From an uncultured Clostridia bacterium (GTDB taxonomy: Bacteria; Bacillota; Clostridia; Christensenellales; CAG-917), in NCBI GenBank assembly GCA_947589475.1, contig CANQBO010000001.1, forward strand, positions 85,136 to 149,135: 64,000 nt of DNA, read 5' to 3'. Positions 32,223-41,335 of the stretch are shown one piece after another; within the stretch, counting starts at the first letter, position 1; the number at the start of each line of letters is the position of its first letter. The position numbers and the translations under genes were made by a program. The notes beneath the pieces were generated by a model. The model had not been told where the DNA came from and ran no database searches. It worked only from the letters and a program-made list of their open reading frames with translations.

Positions 32223-34841
32223 ATGGAATATATGGACAAAACCTACGATCCGCGCTTCGAGAAGCGGATATATGAAAAATGGATGAAAAACAAGTGCTTC
32301 GAGGCTCATGTCGATCCCGACAAGGAGCCTTTCACCATAGTTATGCCGCCTCCGAACATCACGGGACAGCTACATATGGGACACGCGCTCAATCAGACGG
32401 TGCAGGACATACTCATACGTTTCAAGCGTATGTGCGGCTATGAGGCGCTGTGGATACCCGGCACGGACCACGCATCCATCGCCACGGAAGTCAAGATCGT
32501 TGAAAAGATGAAGGAAGAGGGATTGTCTAAAGAAGAAGTCGGCAGGGACGGCTTCCTCGAGCGCGCTTGGGAGTGGAAAAAGCAGTACGGCGGCAGAATA
32601 GTCGAGCAGATGAAAGGGCTTGGCATTTCCTGCGATTGGTCCCGCGAGGCGTTCACTATGGACGAGAATTGCTCGAATGCAGTGCTTGAAGCGTTTGTCA
32701 AATATTACAAGAAAGGTTTGATATATCGCGGCAGTCGCATCATAAATTGGTGCCCTTGCTGTCATACCGCGTTGAGCGACGCGGAAGTCGAGTATGAGGA
32801 GCAAAAGTCAAACCTGTGGTACTATAAATATCCCGTTGTGGGCGAGGATGACGCGATCGTCATAGCCACTACGCGTCCCGAGACTATGCTTGGCGACACA
32901 GCCGTCGCGGTCAATCCGAAGGACCCGAAGATGTCTCGCTTTATAGGCAAGACGGTGCGTTTGCCTTTCACGGACAGGACTATACCCGTCATTGGCGACG
33001 ACTATTGCGAGATAGGTTTCGGCACGGGCGCGGTCAAGATCACTCCCGCGCACGACCCCAACGACTTCGAGGTGGGGCTTAGGCACAACTTGCCCGTCAT
33101 TCGGTGCATAGGCGAGGACGGTCTCATGAATGAGAACGCGGGCAAATATCAAGGCATGGACAGGCTCACGGCGCGCAAAGCTATTGTGGACGACTTGACA
33201 AAGCTGGGGCTTATGGTCAAGATAGAGCCGTACGCTCACAACGTCGGCACGTGCTATCGTTGCGGCGAGACGGTGGAGGCGCTTGTCTCAAAGCAGTGGT
33301 TCGTCAAGATGAAACCGCTTGCGGAGCCTGCAATAAAGGCTGTCAAGTCGAAGAGGACGGAGTTTATCCCTCAGCGCTTTGAAAAGACCTACTTCAATTG
33401 GATGGAAAACATCAAAGATTGGTGCATTTCGCGCCAGCTTTGGTGGGGACATCGCATACCCGCGTACTATTGCGACGATTGCGGAGAAACGGTGGTTTCT
33501 AAGACCGCGCCCGAAAAGTGCCCTAAGTGCGGCGGACATATGAGTCAGGACGAGGATGTGCTGGACACATGGTTCAGCTCCGCGCTGTGGCCGATGAGTA
33601 CGCTCGGCTTCCCCAAAAAGACGAAGGCGCTCAACTATTTCTATCCCACAAGCGTGCTCGTCACGGCGTATGACATAATCTTCTTCTGGGTGGCTCGCAT
33701 GATCTTCAGCGGGCTGGAGTTTATGGACGACGTTCCGTTTTCGGACGTGCTCATACACGGCATTGTCCGCGACGCGCAGGGCAGGAAGATGTCAAAGAGC
33801 CTCGGCAACGGCATTGACCCGCTTGAGATAATAGACAAATACGGCGCGGACGCGCTCAGATTTTCGCTTGCGACGGGCATTGCTCCCGGTTCGGACACGA
33901 GATTTACTGAAGGAAAGATAGAAAACTGCCGCAATTTCGTGAATAAGCTGTGGAATGCTTCCCGCTTTGTCATCATGAACATAAAGGAAGGGGAGAAACT
34001 CGATATGCCGACGCGTCCCACGGGCGCGGACAAGTGGATACTCACCCGCCTCAACGATGTCATCAGGGAAGTTACCGTCAACCTCAACAAGTACGAGATA
34101 GGGCTTGCGGCGGCGAGGCTTTACGACTTTGTGTGGAGCGAGTTTTGCGATTGGTACATCGAGATGAGCAAACCCGCGCTATATAGCGGCGACGACAAGT
34201 TGCACGAACATCAAATAGCCATGCTTGTACAGGTGCTCACGACCATACTAAAGCTGTTGCACCCCTTCATACCGTTCATCACGGAAGAGATATACTCTAA
34301 GATATATCAGGGCGACATCCTCATGCTTCGCGAGTGGCCTTCCTTCAACAAGCATCGCGTGTACAGGAAGGAAGAGGCGCAGTTTGAGGGGCTGAGAGAG
34401 CTTATCGGCGCGGTGCGCAACCTGCGCAACGAAATGAATGTCGCCCCCGGCAAGCGCATAAGCGCGTACATCGCGACCTCAGACGAGAAGTTTATGACGT
34501 CCGTCGCGCCGTATCTGGACAAACTTGCGGGAGTGAGCGAGATTCGATTTGTCGCTCATAAGAGCGAAGTAGAGGGCAAGTATTGCGCCGTCGTCTCGCG
34601 CCTTGCGGAACTGTTCATTCCGCTCGGCGATCTCGTGGACGAAAAGAAGGAGATCGAGCGCATCAAAGCCGAGATCGCCGCGACGGAGGCGGTTATAGCA
34701 AAGGCGCAAGGCCTGCTGTCAAATCAAAACTTCAGGGCTAAGGCGCCTCAAAAACTTGTGGACGCAGAGCAAGCAAAGCTCGACGCCGCCCTCGACAAGC
34801 TTGAGAAACTCAAAGACAAGCTTGCCGCATACGAGGAGTAA
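32223..34841 (+). CDS. valS: Valyl-tRNA synthetase
   Basis: The 872-residue class I synthetase charges tRNA-Val and edits mischarged threonine. Visible motifs are PPPNITGQLHMGHAL (HIGH form at 51-54), CGETVEALVSKQWFV, FSSALWPMSTLGFP and KMSKS at 522-526. The editing domain carries GTGAVKITPAHDPNDFE. The last ~65 residues form the typical C-terminal coiled coil. Length is normal. GGAG lies before the ATG. It is followed within 11 bases by an integral membrane protein. Confidence 0.97.
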   Translation: MEYMDKTYDPRFEKRIYEKWMKNKCFEAHVDPDKEPFTIVMPPPNITGQLHMGHALNQTVQDILIRFKRMCGYEALWIPGTDHASIATEVKIVEKMKEEGLSKEEVGRDGFLERAWEWKKQYGGRIVEQMKGLGISCDWSREAFTMDENCSNAVLEAFVKYYKKGLIYRGSRIINWCPCCHTALSDAEVEYEEQKSNLWYYKYPVVGEDDAIVIATTRPETMLGDTAVAVNPKDPKMSRFIGKTVRLPFTDRTIPVIGDDYCEIGFGTGAVKITPAHDPNDFEVGLRHNLPVIRCIGEDGLMNENAGKYQGMDRLTARKAIVDDLTKLGLMVKIEPYAHNVGTCYRCGETVEALVSKQWFVKMKPLAEPAIKAVKSKRTEFIPQRFEKTYFNWMENIKDWCISRQLWWGHRIPAYYCDDCGETVVSKTAPEKCPKCGGHMSQDEDVLDTWFSSALWPMSTLGFPKKTKALNYFYPTSVLVTAYDIIFFWVARMIFSGLEFMDDVPFSDVLIHGIVRDAQGRKMSKSLGNGIDPLEIIDKYGADALRFSLATGIAPGSDTRFTEGKIENCRNFVNKLWNASRFVIMNIKEGEKLDMPTRPTGADKWILTRLNDVIREVTVNLNKYEIGLAAARLYDFVWSEFCDWYIEMSKPALYSGDDKLHEHQIAMLVQVLTTILKLLHPFIPFITEEIYSKIYQGDILMLREWPSFNKHRVYRKEEAQFEGLRELIGAVRNLRNEMNVAPGKRISAYIATSDEKFMTSVAPYLDKLAGVSEIRFVAHKSEVEGKYCAVVSRLAELFIPLGDLVDEKKEIERIKAEIAATEAVIAKAQGLLSNQNFRAKAPQKLVDAEQAKLDAALDKLEKLKDKLAAYEE

Positions 34842-34852
34842 GGAGAGAGCAA

Positions 34853-35896
34853 ATGGAGTTTAAAAATTCTGTATCCATACTTTTTTCAAACATAGGCTAT
34901 GTATTCAAGCTTATGGCGTGGCTGATCATATCCCTGCTCATAGCGGCGGGCATAGGCGCGGGCATACTCATTCCGATATGGCGCGTGCTCGCCTCGACTA
35001 CGGACGTCTCGACGCACATATCCGCGATAAAAGAGTCCTTCTCGCTCGTGTGGCAGGGCGGGATGAACATGCGCGTCGCGGCAAACGACATTGTGCCGCA
35101 TGTCATTTTGGGTTTTAAAGCCGCAAATCAAAATCCCGGAGCGCTCGCAGGACTTATTTTTGCGGGTATTTTCGCGTATGCCGTGTTCTGCTTCCTCAGA
35201 GGGCTGAGTTTTTACAGCCTTTCAGACATAATCAACAAGCTTATGGCGTCGAACATGCGTTTCGGCTTTGCGAGCAACATGGCGCTGAATTTGCGCAAAA
35301 ACGCGATATTCTCGCTTGCAAGGCTGTCCATAAGTTTGCCTATCGACGTCGCGTACGCGCTTATTTCGATTTCCGTGACGCTTGTGTTTTATCAGCACAT
35401 AGGGCTGTTTGCGGTGCCGCTTTTGCTCATATTCAGCGTGGTGTTCTTCTCCCTTCGCGCAATACTGTTCAGCGGCTGGCTTCCCAGAATGCTCTATCAT
35501 CCCGAGGAAATGGCGTATGCCGCGTTTTTCAGGAGCCTCGTCTATGTCAAGCACAACTTCACCGACCTTTTCAAGGCGTACGCCATAATTTTTACGCTTG
35601 TGTACCTCATCGTGTACATTTGCACGATGCCGACGGGCGGCTTGACCATCATTGTCATTGTGCCTATGCACTACTTCCTGTTGCGCTCGGTGGAGTTGAT
35701 AAGCTATTTCAAGGCGAAGGGAATGAGTTTTTATACGGACGGTTCAACGGTGGTGAACACCGTCGATTACGGCTTCAGACCCGACAATCAGGAAATGCCC
35801 GAGGAAAAGCATTTTGAGGCAGTAAGAGAGGATGCAAAGGCGCAGGAGGGCGACGACGCCGACGCGAGCGATACGACAGGTGAGGCAAATGACTAA
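34853..35896 (+). CDS. Integral membrane protein of unknown function
   Basis: A 347-residue protein with about six hydrophobic segments (near residues 15-45, 95-120, 155-185, 190-215, 240-265 and 268-285). The C-terminal 50 residues are hydrophilic and acidic. No motif is recognised. It starts 11 bases after valS with AAGGAG and overlaps the next small membrane gene, so the two probably act together. The tail and the next protein's PH-like domain would both face the cytoplasm. Confidence 0.65.
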   Translation: MEFKNSVSILFSNIGYVFKLMAWLIISLLIAAGIGAGILIPIWRVLASTTDVSTHISAIKESFSLVWQGGMNMRVAANDIVPHVILGFKAANQNPGALAGLIFAGIFAYAVFCFLRGLSFYSLSDIINKLMASNMRFGFASNMALNLRKNAIFSLARLSISLPIDVAYALISISVTLVFYQHIGLFAVPLLLIFSVVFFSLRAILFSGWLPRMLYHPEEMAYAAFFRSLVYVKHNFTDLFKAYAIIFTLVYLIVYICTMPTGGLTIIVIVPMHYFLLRSVELISYFKAKGMSFYTDGSTVVNTVDYGFRPDNQEMPEEKHFEAVREDAKAQEGDDADASDTTGEAND

Positions 35897-36362
35897 GAAA
35901 CCGTTTTTTCGTATGTATTTCGGGACTTTCAGGCTCTTGCTCATAAGCATAGTGATCGTGGGCGCGCTTGTGGCAATGGGACTCGACATCGCCATTTTGT
36001 CGGGCGCTGTCGTGACAAGCGTCCCCGAAGCGGCTTGGGCGTCGCTTGCGGCGTCGATCTTGGCGGCTGTAGCGGCGATCGTAGTGCTCATCTTCAGCGG
36101 CTACCGGTTTGACGACGATTGCATAAGCGTCCTTTTGGGGATATTCAAAGACAAGATACCGTATGAGAAGATAACTGGGCTGAAGAGAAACGCGGACACA
36201 GGTACGTATTTTGCGGTGATGGGTGACGACGTCGACGGTACGAGCGTGCGCATCGACATCTCGCGCGCAAAGGACGAAGATTTTGTGCGCGAACTCAGAA
36301 AACACCTTCCGACTATACCCGTCGAGACATTCGTTTTGCCCAAAAAGAAGGATAAAAACTGA
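35889..36362 (+). CDS. Small membrane protein with PH-like domain
   Basis: A 157-residue protein with two membrane helices (about residues 12-30 and 45-70) followed by a domain resembling bacterial PH domains (YRFDDDCISVLLGIFKDKIPYEKITGLKRN). I prefer ATG 35,889, which overlaps the previous gene's stop, over longer readings. Such proteins are often small membrane-bound regulators or sensors, but the function is not known. The next gene begins two bases after its stop. Confidence 0.6.
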   Translation: MTKKPFFRMYFGTFRLLLISIVIVGALVAMGLDIAILSGAVVTSVPEAAWASLAASILAAVAAIVVLIFSGYRFDDDCISVLLGIFKDKIPYEKITGLKRNADTGTYFAVMGDDVDGTSVRIDISRAKDEDFVRELRKHLPTIPVETFVLPKKKDKN

Positions 36363-36364
36363 AA

Positions 36365-37762
36365 ATGTATAAACTTGATTTTAAACCGCTCGACGCGCAC
36401 GCGCTCGAGACGATAAAAGATTATTTGAGCCGCACGCATTATCTCGGCAGCGACTATTCCTATTTCGCCTATATGATATGGTTTGATAGAGTCGAATATG
36501 CCGAGGGGGACAGGGCGCTCTTTTTGAGGGCTTTTTTTGACGGCAGACTGAGATATTGGCAACCTCTCGTCAAGGACGGACAGACCTATAGAGGCGCGGT
36601 GGAGCAACTTCCGCCCCTTTGCACGTTTTTTTGTTGTTCAGAGGAGTTTGCGGCGGAGTTTTCTCGAGAATACGACTCTCGCTATGACAGAAATTATTCC
36701 GAATATATCTATTTGACCGAGGATTTTATATCCCTTGTCGGCAAGCGCTACAACGCAAAGCGCAATCACGTGCACAAATTCAAGGCGCTGTACAACTATG
36801 AGATGACCCCGTATACGCCCGCCGAGCGCGGAGAAGTCCTTGAATTCGAGGAAGAATGGTTTGAGGCGCATCGCTTCGAAAACGAGAATGCGGAGCAAAG
36901 CGCGATGAGAGAGCGTGAGATCATGTTTGCCGCCATAGACGCGACGGCGGATGGCAAGACCGTTTGCGATCTGCTCAGGGTGGACGGCAAGCTTGTGGGC
37001 TTTTCCGTCGGGGAAAGGCTGTCCGATGAGTGCGCCGTCATAATCTACGAGAAGGCGGACGTCGCCTACGACGGCATATACAGTTTTCTTGCGCATGAGT
37101 TTGCGGCGCGCAATTTTTCGGACTGCAAATACATAAATCGTCAGGAGGACATGGGACTGGAAGGTCTCAGAAAGTCCAAACTCAGCTACTGTCCCGAGTT
37201 TTTGCTGGACAAGTATGTTCTGGAGCCGAAAATCGAAGCGGAACAAGAAATTTATACAAGCGTTTTGGGTTACGGCGTGGCGAAGCTTGGGACGGAACAT
37301 TTCAACCTTGTCATGGGCTTTTTGCAGGAGGGCATAGCCTCTCTCGACGACAAAAAATTTTTCCTCAATTATACCGACGGCGAGCTTATGGGCGTGCTTA
37401 AGGACGGGCATATGCTCGGCGCGTTTGACGGAAGCGCGCTCATCGCCACGGTGGGCGTGGACCTCGACAGAGAGTACGGCGACAAGCTTGCCGAGATATG
37501 CGGGGACGAGACGGGAAGGCAATTTTACGAGTTCAGCGGAATAATGGTAAAAGAGGAATATCGCGGGCGGGGCATAGCGCGCGCCCTCTGCGGCGAGGCG
37601 ATCGCTTGGGCGAGGAATACGCTTGCGGGCAGCACGCTATGCGCCGTAGTGCAAAAAGGGAACGTCCCGTCCGAGCGCAATCTTGCGGGGCTTGGCTTCA
37701 AACATAGCGGCCGCGCACCGTATAAGGAGTACGATTTTAATTATTTCACGCTGGAGATATAA
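36365..37762 (+). CDS. Tandem acyltransferase: DUF2156-like domain plus GNAT domain
   Basis: The 465-residue protein appears to have two parts. Residues 1 to ~290 resemble the C-terminal acyltransferase domain of lysyl-phosphatidylglycerol synthase relatives (DUF2156): YFAYMIWFDRVEY, YNAKRNHVHKFKALYNYEM and FLAHEFAARNFSDCKYINRQEDMGLEGLRKSK, shown here as separate stretches. Residues ~310-465 are an acetyltransferase of the GNAT type with the acetyl-CoA loop VKEEYRGRGIARALC. A membrane lipid or amino-group target is plausible because the neighbours are membrane genes. The combination is uncommon in my experience, although each part is well known. Confidence 0.72.
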   Translation: MYKLDFKPLDAHALETIKDYLSRTHYLGSDYSYFAYMIWFDRVEYAEGDRALFLRAFFDGRLRYWQPLVKDGQTYRGAVEQLPPLCTFFCCSEEFAAEFSREYDSRYDRNYSEYIYLTEDFISLVGKRYNAKRNHVHKFKALYNYEMTPYTPAERGEVLEFEEEWFEAHRFENENAEQSAMREREIMFAAIDATADGKTVCDLLRVDGKLVGFSVGERLSDECAVIIYEKADVAYDGIYSFLAHEFAARNFSDCKYINRQEDMGLEGLRKSKLSYCPEFLLDKYVLEPKIEAEQEIYTSVLGYGVAKLGTEHFNLVMGFLQEGIASLDDKKFFLNYTDGELMGVLKDGHMLGAFDGSALIATVGVDLDREYGDKLAEICGDETGRQFYEFSGIMVKEEYRGRGIARALCGEAIAWARNTLAGSTLCAVVQKGNVPSERNLAGLGFKHSGRAPYKEYDFNYFTLEI

Positions 37763-37789
37763 TAACGTCGCGCCCGCCCGCATAACATA

Positions 37790-38857
37790 GTGCGAGGTGG
37801 CGCGATCAAACTGAATATAACGATAGATCTGAACGTAATAAGGCAAAATATAAAGCGCATACGCGAGAGCATTGATGTGCGCGGGCGAGCGGGCGTGAAA
37901 GCGATATTTATGGTGAAGTCCGACGCCTACGGGCATGGGTTGGAGCGCGTCGCGCTTGCCACGCAAGAGCTTGTGGACGCATTCGGAGTCGCGACTATTT
38001 GCGAGGGCGAGAGACTGCGAGAGGCGGGGATAGAAAAGGAAATACTTGTGCTCGTATGCGCACCGTATGAGCTTAAGCGCGCAATAGGGGACGGTCTCAC
38101 GATAGGGTTGTACTGTTTCGCGCAACTTGAGGCACTCGAGCGATTGATAGAGACGGGCGAAGTTTCTCCCCACGACGTGCGCGTGCACATTAAGGCTGAT
38201 ACGGGTATGCACAGGCTGGGATTTGCGCCCGATGAAGTGAATGAAGTCGTGGCGAGACTTGAGAAAGCGGGCGTGCGCGTCGAGGGCGTGTATTCGCACT
38301 TGCGCGCGAGGGCATATTCGCAAAAAGAGGAGTTTATGCGTGCAGTTGCGGTAGTTAAAACGCATTTTCCGTCAGCATGCGCGCATCTTGCCGCAAGCGA
38401 AAATCTGAGTGTAAGCACTTTGAGATTTGACGCCGTGCGCATAGGCATAGCCGCCTACAGGGGCGCGATGACCGTGACGAGCGAGGTCGTGCAAGCGAGA
38501 AGGATAGAGGCGGGCGAACGCGTGAGCTACGGCAATTTCAAGGTGAAAAAAGATACGAATACGGCGATCGTTTTCGGCGGTTACGGAGACGGCGTGAAGA
38601 GGGAATTTCCGTCGCATGTCGTCATTCGCGGGCAAAAATGCGGAGTGCTCGGCAGAGTGTGTATGGATATGTTCGTCGTTGATACGGGGGACATGCTTGC
38701 CGAGGTCGGAGAAAAAGTTATACTGTTTTCACCCGAGACGGCGGCGAGCGTCGCGCGGGACAGAAAGACGATCGATTACGCAGTCATGACAGGTTGGCAC
38801 GGACGGTGCGAGAGGAGCTATGTTGACAAAGTTACAGGCGAGGAAGAAAGCCCTTGA
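37790..38857 (+). CDS. alr: Alanine racemase
   Basis: The 355-residue PLP enzyme interconverts L- and D-alanine for peptidoglycan. The PLP lysine is in FMVKSDAYGHGL, the substrate-contact region in IKADTGMHRLGF, and the catalytic Tyr from the C-terminal domain in RVSYGNFKV. GVYSHLRARA differs slightly from the usual SHLA. I use the GTG start at 37,790; the ribosome site is weak there, and an ATC or CTG start a little later cannot be excluded. It overlaps the next gene by 38 bases, so the two are coupled. Confidence 0.9.
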   Translation: MRGGAIKLNITIDLNVIRQNIKRIRESIDVRGRAGVKAIFMVKSDAYGHGLERVALATQELVDAFGVATICEGERLREAGIEKEILVLVCAPYELKRAIGDGLTIGLYCFAQLEALERLIETGEVSPHDVRVHIKADTGMHRLGFAPDEVNEVVARLEKAGVRVEGVYSHLRARAYSQKEEFMRAVAVVKTHFPSACAHLAASENLSVSTLRFDAVRIGIAAYRGAMTVTSEVVQARRIEAGERVSYGNFKVKKDTNTAIVFGGYGDGVKREFPSHVVIRGQKCGVLGRVCMDMFVVDTGDMLAEVGEKVILFSPETAASVARDRKTIDYAVMTGWHGRCERSYVDKVTGEEESP

Positions 38858-39398
38858 CGCGGTGAGAAAAATGTCCGCGGATGAGCGCGGGTGGGCGAGC
38901 GGCGCGATATGCGACGCGCTTTCGGGCATAGACGAATTCAAGTATTGCCACAAGCCGTTCGTGTTTTTGGGCACGGATACGGAGCCGAACACAGAGGAGA
39001 TCGTTGGACTTCTTCTCATGATGGAGCGCGACGTCAGCGTTCCGCGCGTGGAAGGGCGGGATATGAAGGCGATACGCATCACGCCGTACACGAATTTCCG
39101 CACAAACAAGTGGGGCATTTTGGAGCCTGTCGGCAGGGGAGTCTGTCCCGATCCCGACCTTGCCGTTGTTCCTCTCGTCGCCTTTGACGGTCTCAACAGA
39201 GTGGGGCACGGCGGAGGCTACTACGACAGATACCTCGCAGGACGTGACATTTTCAAAATAGGTATAGCCTTCGACTGTCAGCGCGTCGAGGGCGTGATGT
39301 GCGAGCAGTTTGACATAGGACTTGACATGCTCGTCACCGAGAAGCGCATAATAAGCGCGGACGGCGAGATGAAAAACATTTTCGGAGAGGACTTATGA
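38820..39398 (+). CDS. 5-Formyltetrahydrofolate cyclo-ligase
   Basis: A 192-residue enzyme that uses ATP to turn 5-formyl- into 5,10-methenyl-tetrahydrofolate, returning a storage folate to one-carbon use. The signature VGHGGGYYDRYL is complete, and PDLAVVPLVAFDG precedes it. Length is typical. It overlaps alr by 38 bases and the next gene by 4 (ATGA), so three genes form one translationally coupled run. glyA, another folate gene, is far away at 61.8 kb. Confidence 0.9.
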   Translation: MLTKLQARKKALDAVRKMSADERGWASGAICDALSGIDEFKYCHKPFVFLGTDTEPNTEEIVGLLLMMERDVSVPRVEGRDMKAIRITPYTNFRTNKWGILEPVGRGVCPDPDLAVVPLVAFDGLNRVGHGGGYYDRYLAGRDIFKIGIAFDCQRVEGVMCEQFDIGLDMLVTEKRIISADGEMKNIFGEDL

Positions 39399-40405
39399 GA
39401 GTTGTAGCGGGCAAATACAGGGGCAAAAATCTGGCGTCTCCAAAGGACGACAGCGTGCGTCCTACGACGACGCGCATAAAAGAAACGCTGTTCAACGTGT
39501 TGCAGGGCTATGTGCCCGAGGCGACTGTGCTCGACCTGTTTGCGGGCAGCGGCGCGCTGGGCATAGAGTGTATATCCCGCGGCGCGGAGGAAGTCGTTTT
39601 CGTGGACAGGAGCAAGGACTCCGTCGCGCTTGTAAAGCAAAATTTGAAAGGGATCGAGGGAAATTTCAGCGTGCATCTCTCGGACTTTTCGGCATACCTG
39701 AGAAACGCGCAGTTGCAAGGCAAAAAATTCGACATCATATTTCTCGATCCGCCGTATGCGAGCGGGCTGGGAGAGATCGCCATAGAACTTATCATAAACG
39801 GAAATTTGCTCTCGGACGATGGAGTTATTGTGTTTGAGCATAGCTCCGACAAGGAGTTTTCGCTTGAGAGATCCTCCTACAAGGCGCGCACAAAGCGCAT
39901 GGGCACCGTGACGGCGGAGTTTATATTTAAGAAGCGCGTCGCGCTTATGACGGGCAGTTTCGACCCCGTGACGGTAGGGCACGAGGAAGTGCTCAAGCAG
40001 GCGCTTTCGCAATATGACGAAGTCATAGTCGCCTGCCTCGTCAATCCCGAAAAAACATATATGTTCAACCCCGCGCAGAGGCTCGCTCTCGCGTCGGCGA
40101 TGTGCTCGCCCTACAAAAATGCGTTTGCGATATATTCCGATAAGGACGCGGTGGACGTCGCGCGCGAATATTCGGCGACGGAGCTTGTCAGGGGCGTGCG
40201 CGACATCAAAGACGAGGGCTATGAAGCGGAAATGGCGGCATACAACCGCGAACATGGCTTCGACACGCAATTTATAGTTTTGGATGAATATCGCGACGTC
40301 AGCTCCACGCTTGTCAGGGAGGAACTGAAGAGGGGAGATTTTCGCCACATTCCCGCCGTTTGCGTCCCCGTTTTGACTTCGGAAGATTTCAAAAGGCTGA
40401 AATGA
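39395..40405 (+). CDS. RsmD-CoaD fusion: 16S rRNA methyltransferase and phosphopantetheine adenylyltransferase
   Basis: One 336-residue reading frame holds two enzymes normally made separately. Residues 1 to about 180 are RsmD (16S rRNA m2G966 methyltransferase): MRVVAGKYRGKNLASP, VLDLFAGSGALGIE for SAM binding, and LDPPY as the catalytic motif. Residues ~181-336 are CoaD of CoA synthesis: VALMTGSFDPVTVGHEEV has the TxGH nucleotidyl-transfer motif, and RGVRDIKD and SSTLVREELKRGD follow. Many Bacillota carry rsmD next to coaD; here no stop or start separates them. Both halves look complete and catalytic residues are intact. Confidence 0.88.
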   Translation: MRVVAGKYRGKNLASPKDDSVRPTTTRIKETLFNVLQGYVPEATVLDLFAGSGALGIECISRGAEEVVFVDRSKDSVALVKQNLKGIEGNFSVHLSDFSAYLRNAQLQGKKFDIIFLDPPYASGLGEIAIELIINGNLLSDDGVIVFEHSSDKEFSLERSSYKARTKRMGTVTAEFIFKKRVALMTGSFDPVTVGHEEVLKQALSQYDEVIVACLVNPEKTYMFNPAQRLALASAMCSPYKNAFAIYSDKDAVDVAREYSATELVRGVRDIKDEGYEAEMAAYNREHGFDTQFIVLDEYRDVSSTLVREELKRGDFRHIPAVCVPVLTSEDFKRLK

Positions 40406-40502
40406 CGTTTTGAGATGGCGTACGTGCCGCATTTGCCGATAAAGTCCGCGACATTTTTGCAAAAGCACATTCGACAAAATATACAAAAATTTGCATTTGC
40501 CC

Positions 40503-40531
40503 TTGAAAATCGCGCGATCTTTGCTTATACT
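40503..40531 (+). promoter_or_regulatory. Promoter of the coiled-coil gene at 40,550
   Basis: TTGAAA (40,503-40,508), 17-base spacer and TATACT (40,526-40,531), 19 bases before the start codon. Confidence 0.8.
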
Positions 40532-40549
40532 ATTAAATGAGGAAAGATT

Positions 40550-40999
40550 ATGGAAGCAATAGATATGTTGTTAAACGACCTTGAGAGCGAACTTCTCAAG
40601 GCAAAAAAAGCCCCCTTCAGCAATACGGACATCATTGTCAATCGCAAGACCGTGTTGGAGCTGGTCTCGCGCATACGCGCAAGTCTGCCGCAGGTGATAA
40701 GGGACGCCATGCAGATTACCCGCGACGAGCAGGAAATTATCGCAAGGGCAAACGCCTACGCGCAGTCCGCGATAGACGACGCTCAGGCGCGCATGAAGTC
40801 CGCCGTTGACGAAAGCGAGGTCGTAAGACAGGCGCAAGCGCAAGCGGCGGCGATCATCGAGGACGCAAAAACGCAATACAATCACATAATCATGGACGCA
40901 CGCGAGCACGGTCTCGCGCTTCTTGCCGCTGCGGAACAACAAATCGGGCACCTTCTCGACGTCTGCCACGAGTCGATGAACAACCTTCAAAACGTATGA
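40550..40999 (+). CDS. Coiled-coil protein, DivIVA/ATPase-subunit-like
   Basis: The 149-residue protein is highly helical, with a long charged coiled coil (about residues 45-125: EIIARANAYAQSAIDDAQAR and VVRQAQAQAAAIIEDAKTQY). It resembles the small DivIVA-like or ATP-synthase-b-like proteins often found next to coaD in clostridia. It has no membrane helix. It may organise membrane or division proteins, but no specific role can be assigned. The ribosome site is GAGGAAAG. Confidence 0.68.
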   Translation: MEAIDMLLNDLESELLKAKKAPFSNTDIIVNRKTVLELVSRIRASLPQVIRDAMQITRDEQEIIARANAYAQSAIDDAQARMKSAVDESEVVRQAQAQAAAIIEDAKTQYNHIIMDAREHGLALLAAAEQQIGHLLDVCHESMNNLQNV

Positions 41000-41068
41000 G
41001 CGCTCGATGTGGAGTTTGCACTGGAATTGTTTGATTTAAACGTTTAGAATGTTTGTTTTTTTGATTTC

Positions 41069-41098
41069 CGCGTCGAGGCGATATTCGCTCTCGGCGCG
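41069..41098 (+). terminator. Hairpin after the coiled-coil gene
   Basis: A stem of about 12 bp with G-T pairs and one bulge spans 41,069-41,098 (base CGCG/CGCG) and is followed by ATTTTCATT. The rest of the gap up to 41,335 holds only the promoter of the next gene; I see nothing else in it. Confidence 0.5.
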
Positions 41099-41254
41099 AT
41101 TTTCATTGTCGCCGTATAACATATGGTTTGACTTATCCGAATTTTTTTGAAGAATAGCCGAGCGTATCTGTTTGATTTTTCCGTTTTTTTGAGTGGCAGT
41201 GAGGATACTTTTGGCGTCATGAAGCCGTCACATTTAAATTTTTGCGCTTTTTTG

Positions 41255-41283
41255 TTGAAGAAACAAGCGCATTATGTTATATT
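41255..41283 (+). promoter_or_regulatory. Promoter of the TrkA/RyR-like gene
   Basis: TTGAAG (41,255-41,260), 17-base spacer and TATATT (41,278-41,283). Because this promoter lies inside the longer open frame that begins at 41,147, it argues for the TTG start at 41,336. Confidence 0.65.
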
Positions 41284-41335
41284 ATATTCGGAACCTAATG
41301 AGAATAAGGTATTTGATCCATACGGAGGGCGAAAT

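Noticed and set aside
39278-40486. 402-codon open frame on the - strand
   Set aside because: It lies opposite the rsmD-coaD fusion with no start signal.
41147-41335. N-terminal 63 residues of the open frame preceding the TrkA/RyR-like gene
   Set aside because: The segment holds the promoter and lacks a ribosome site, while TTG 41,336 has GGAGGG at ideal spacing.
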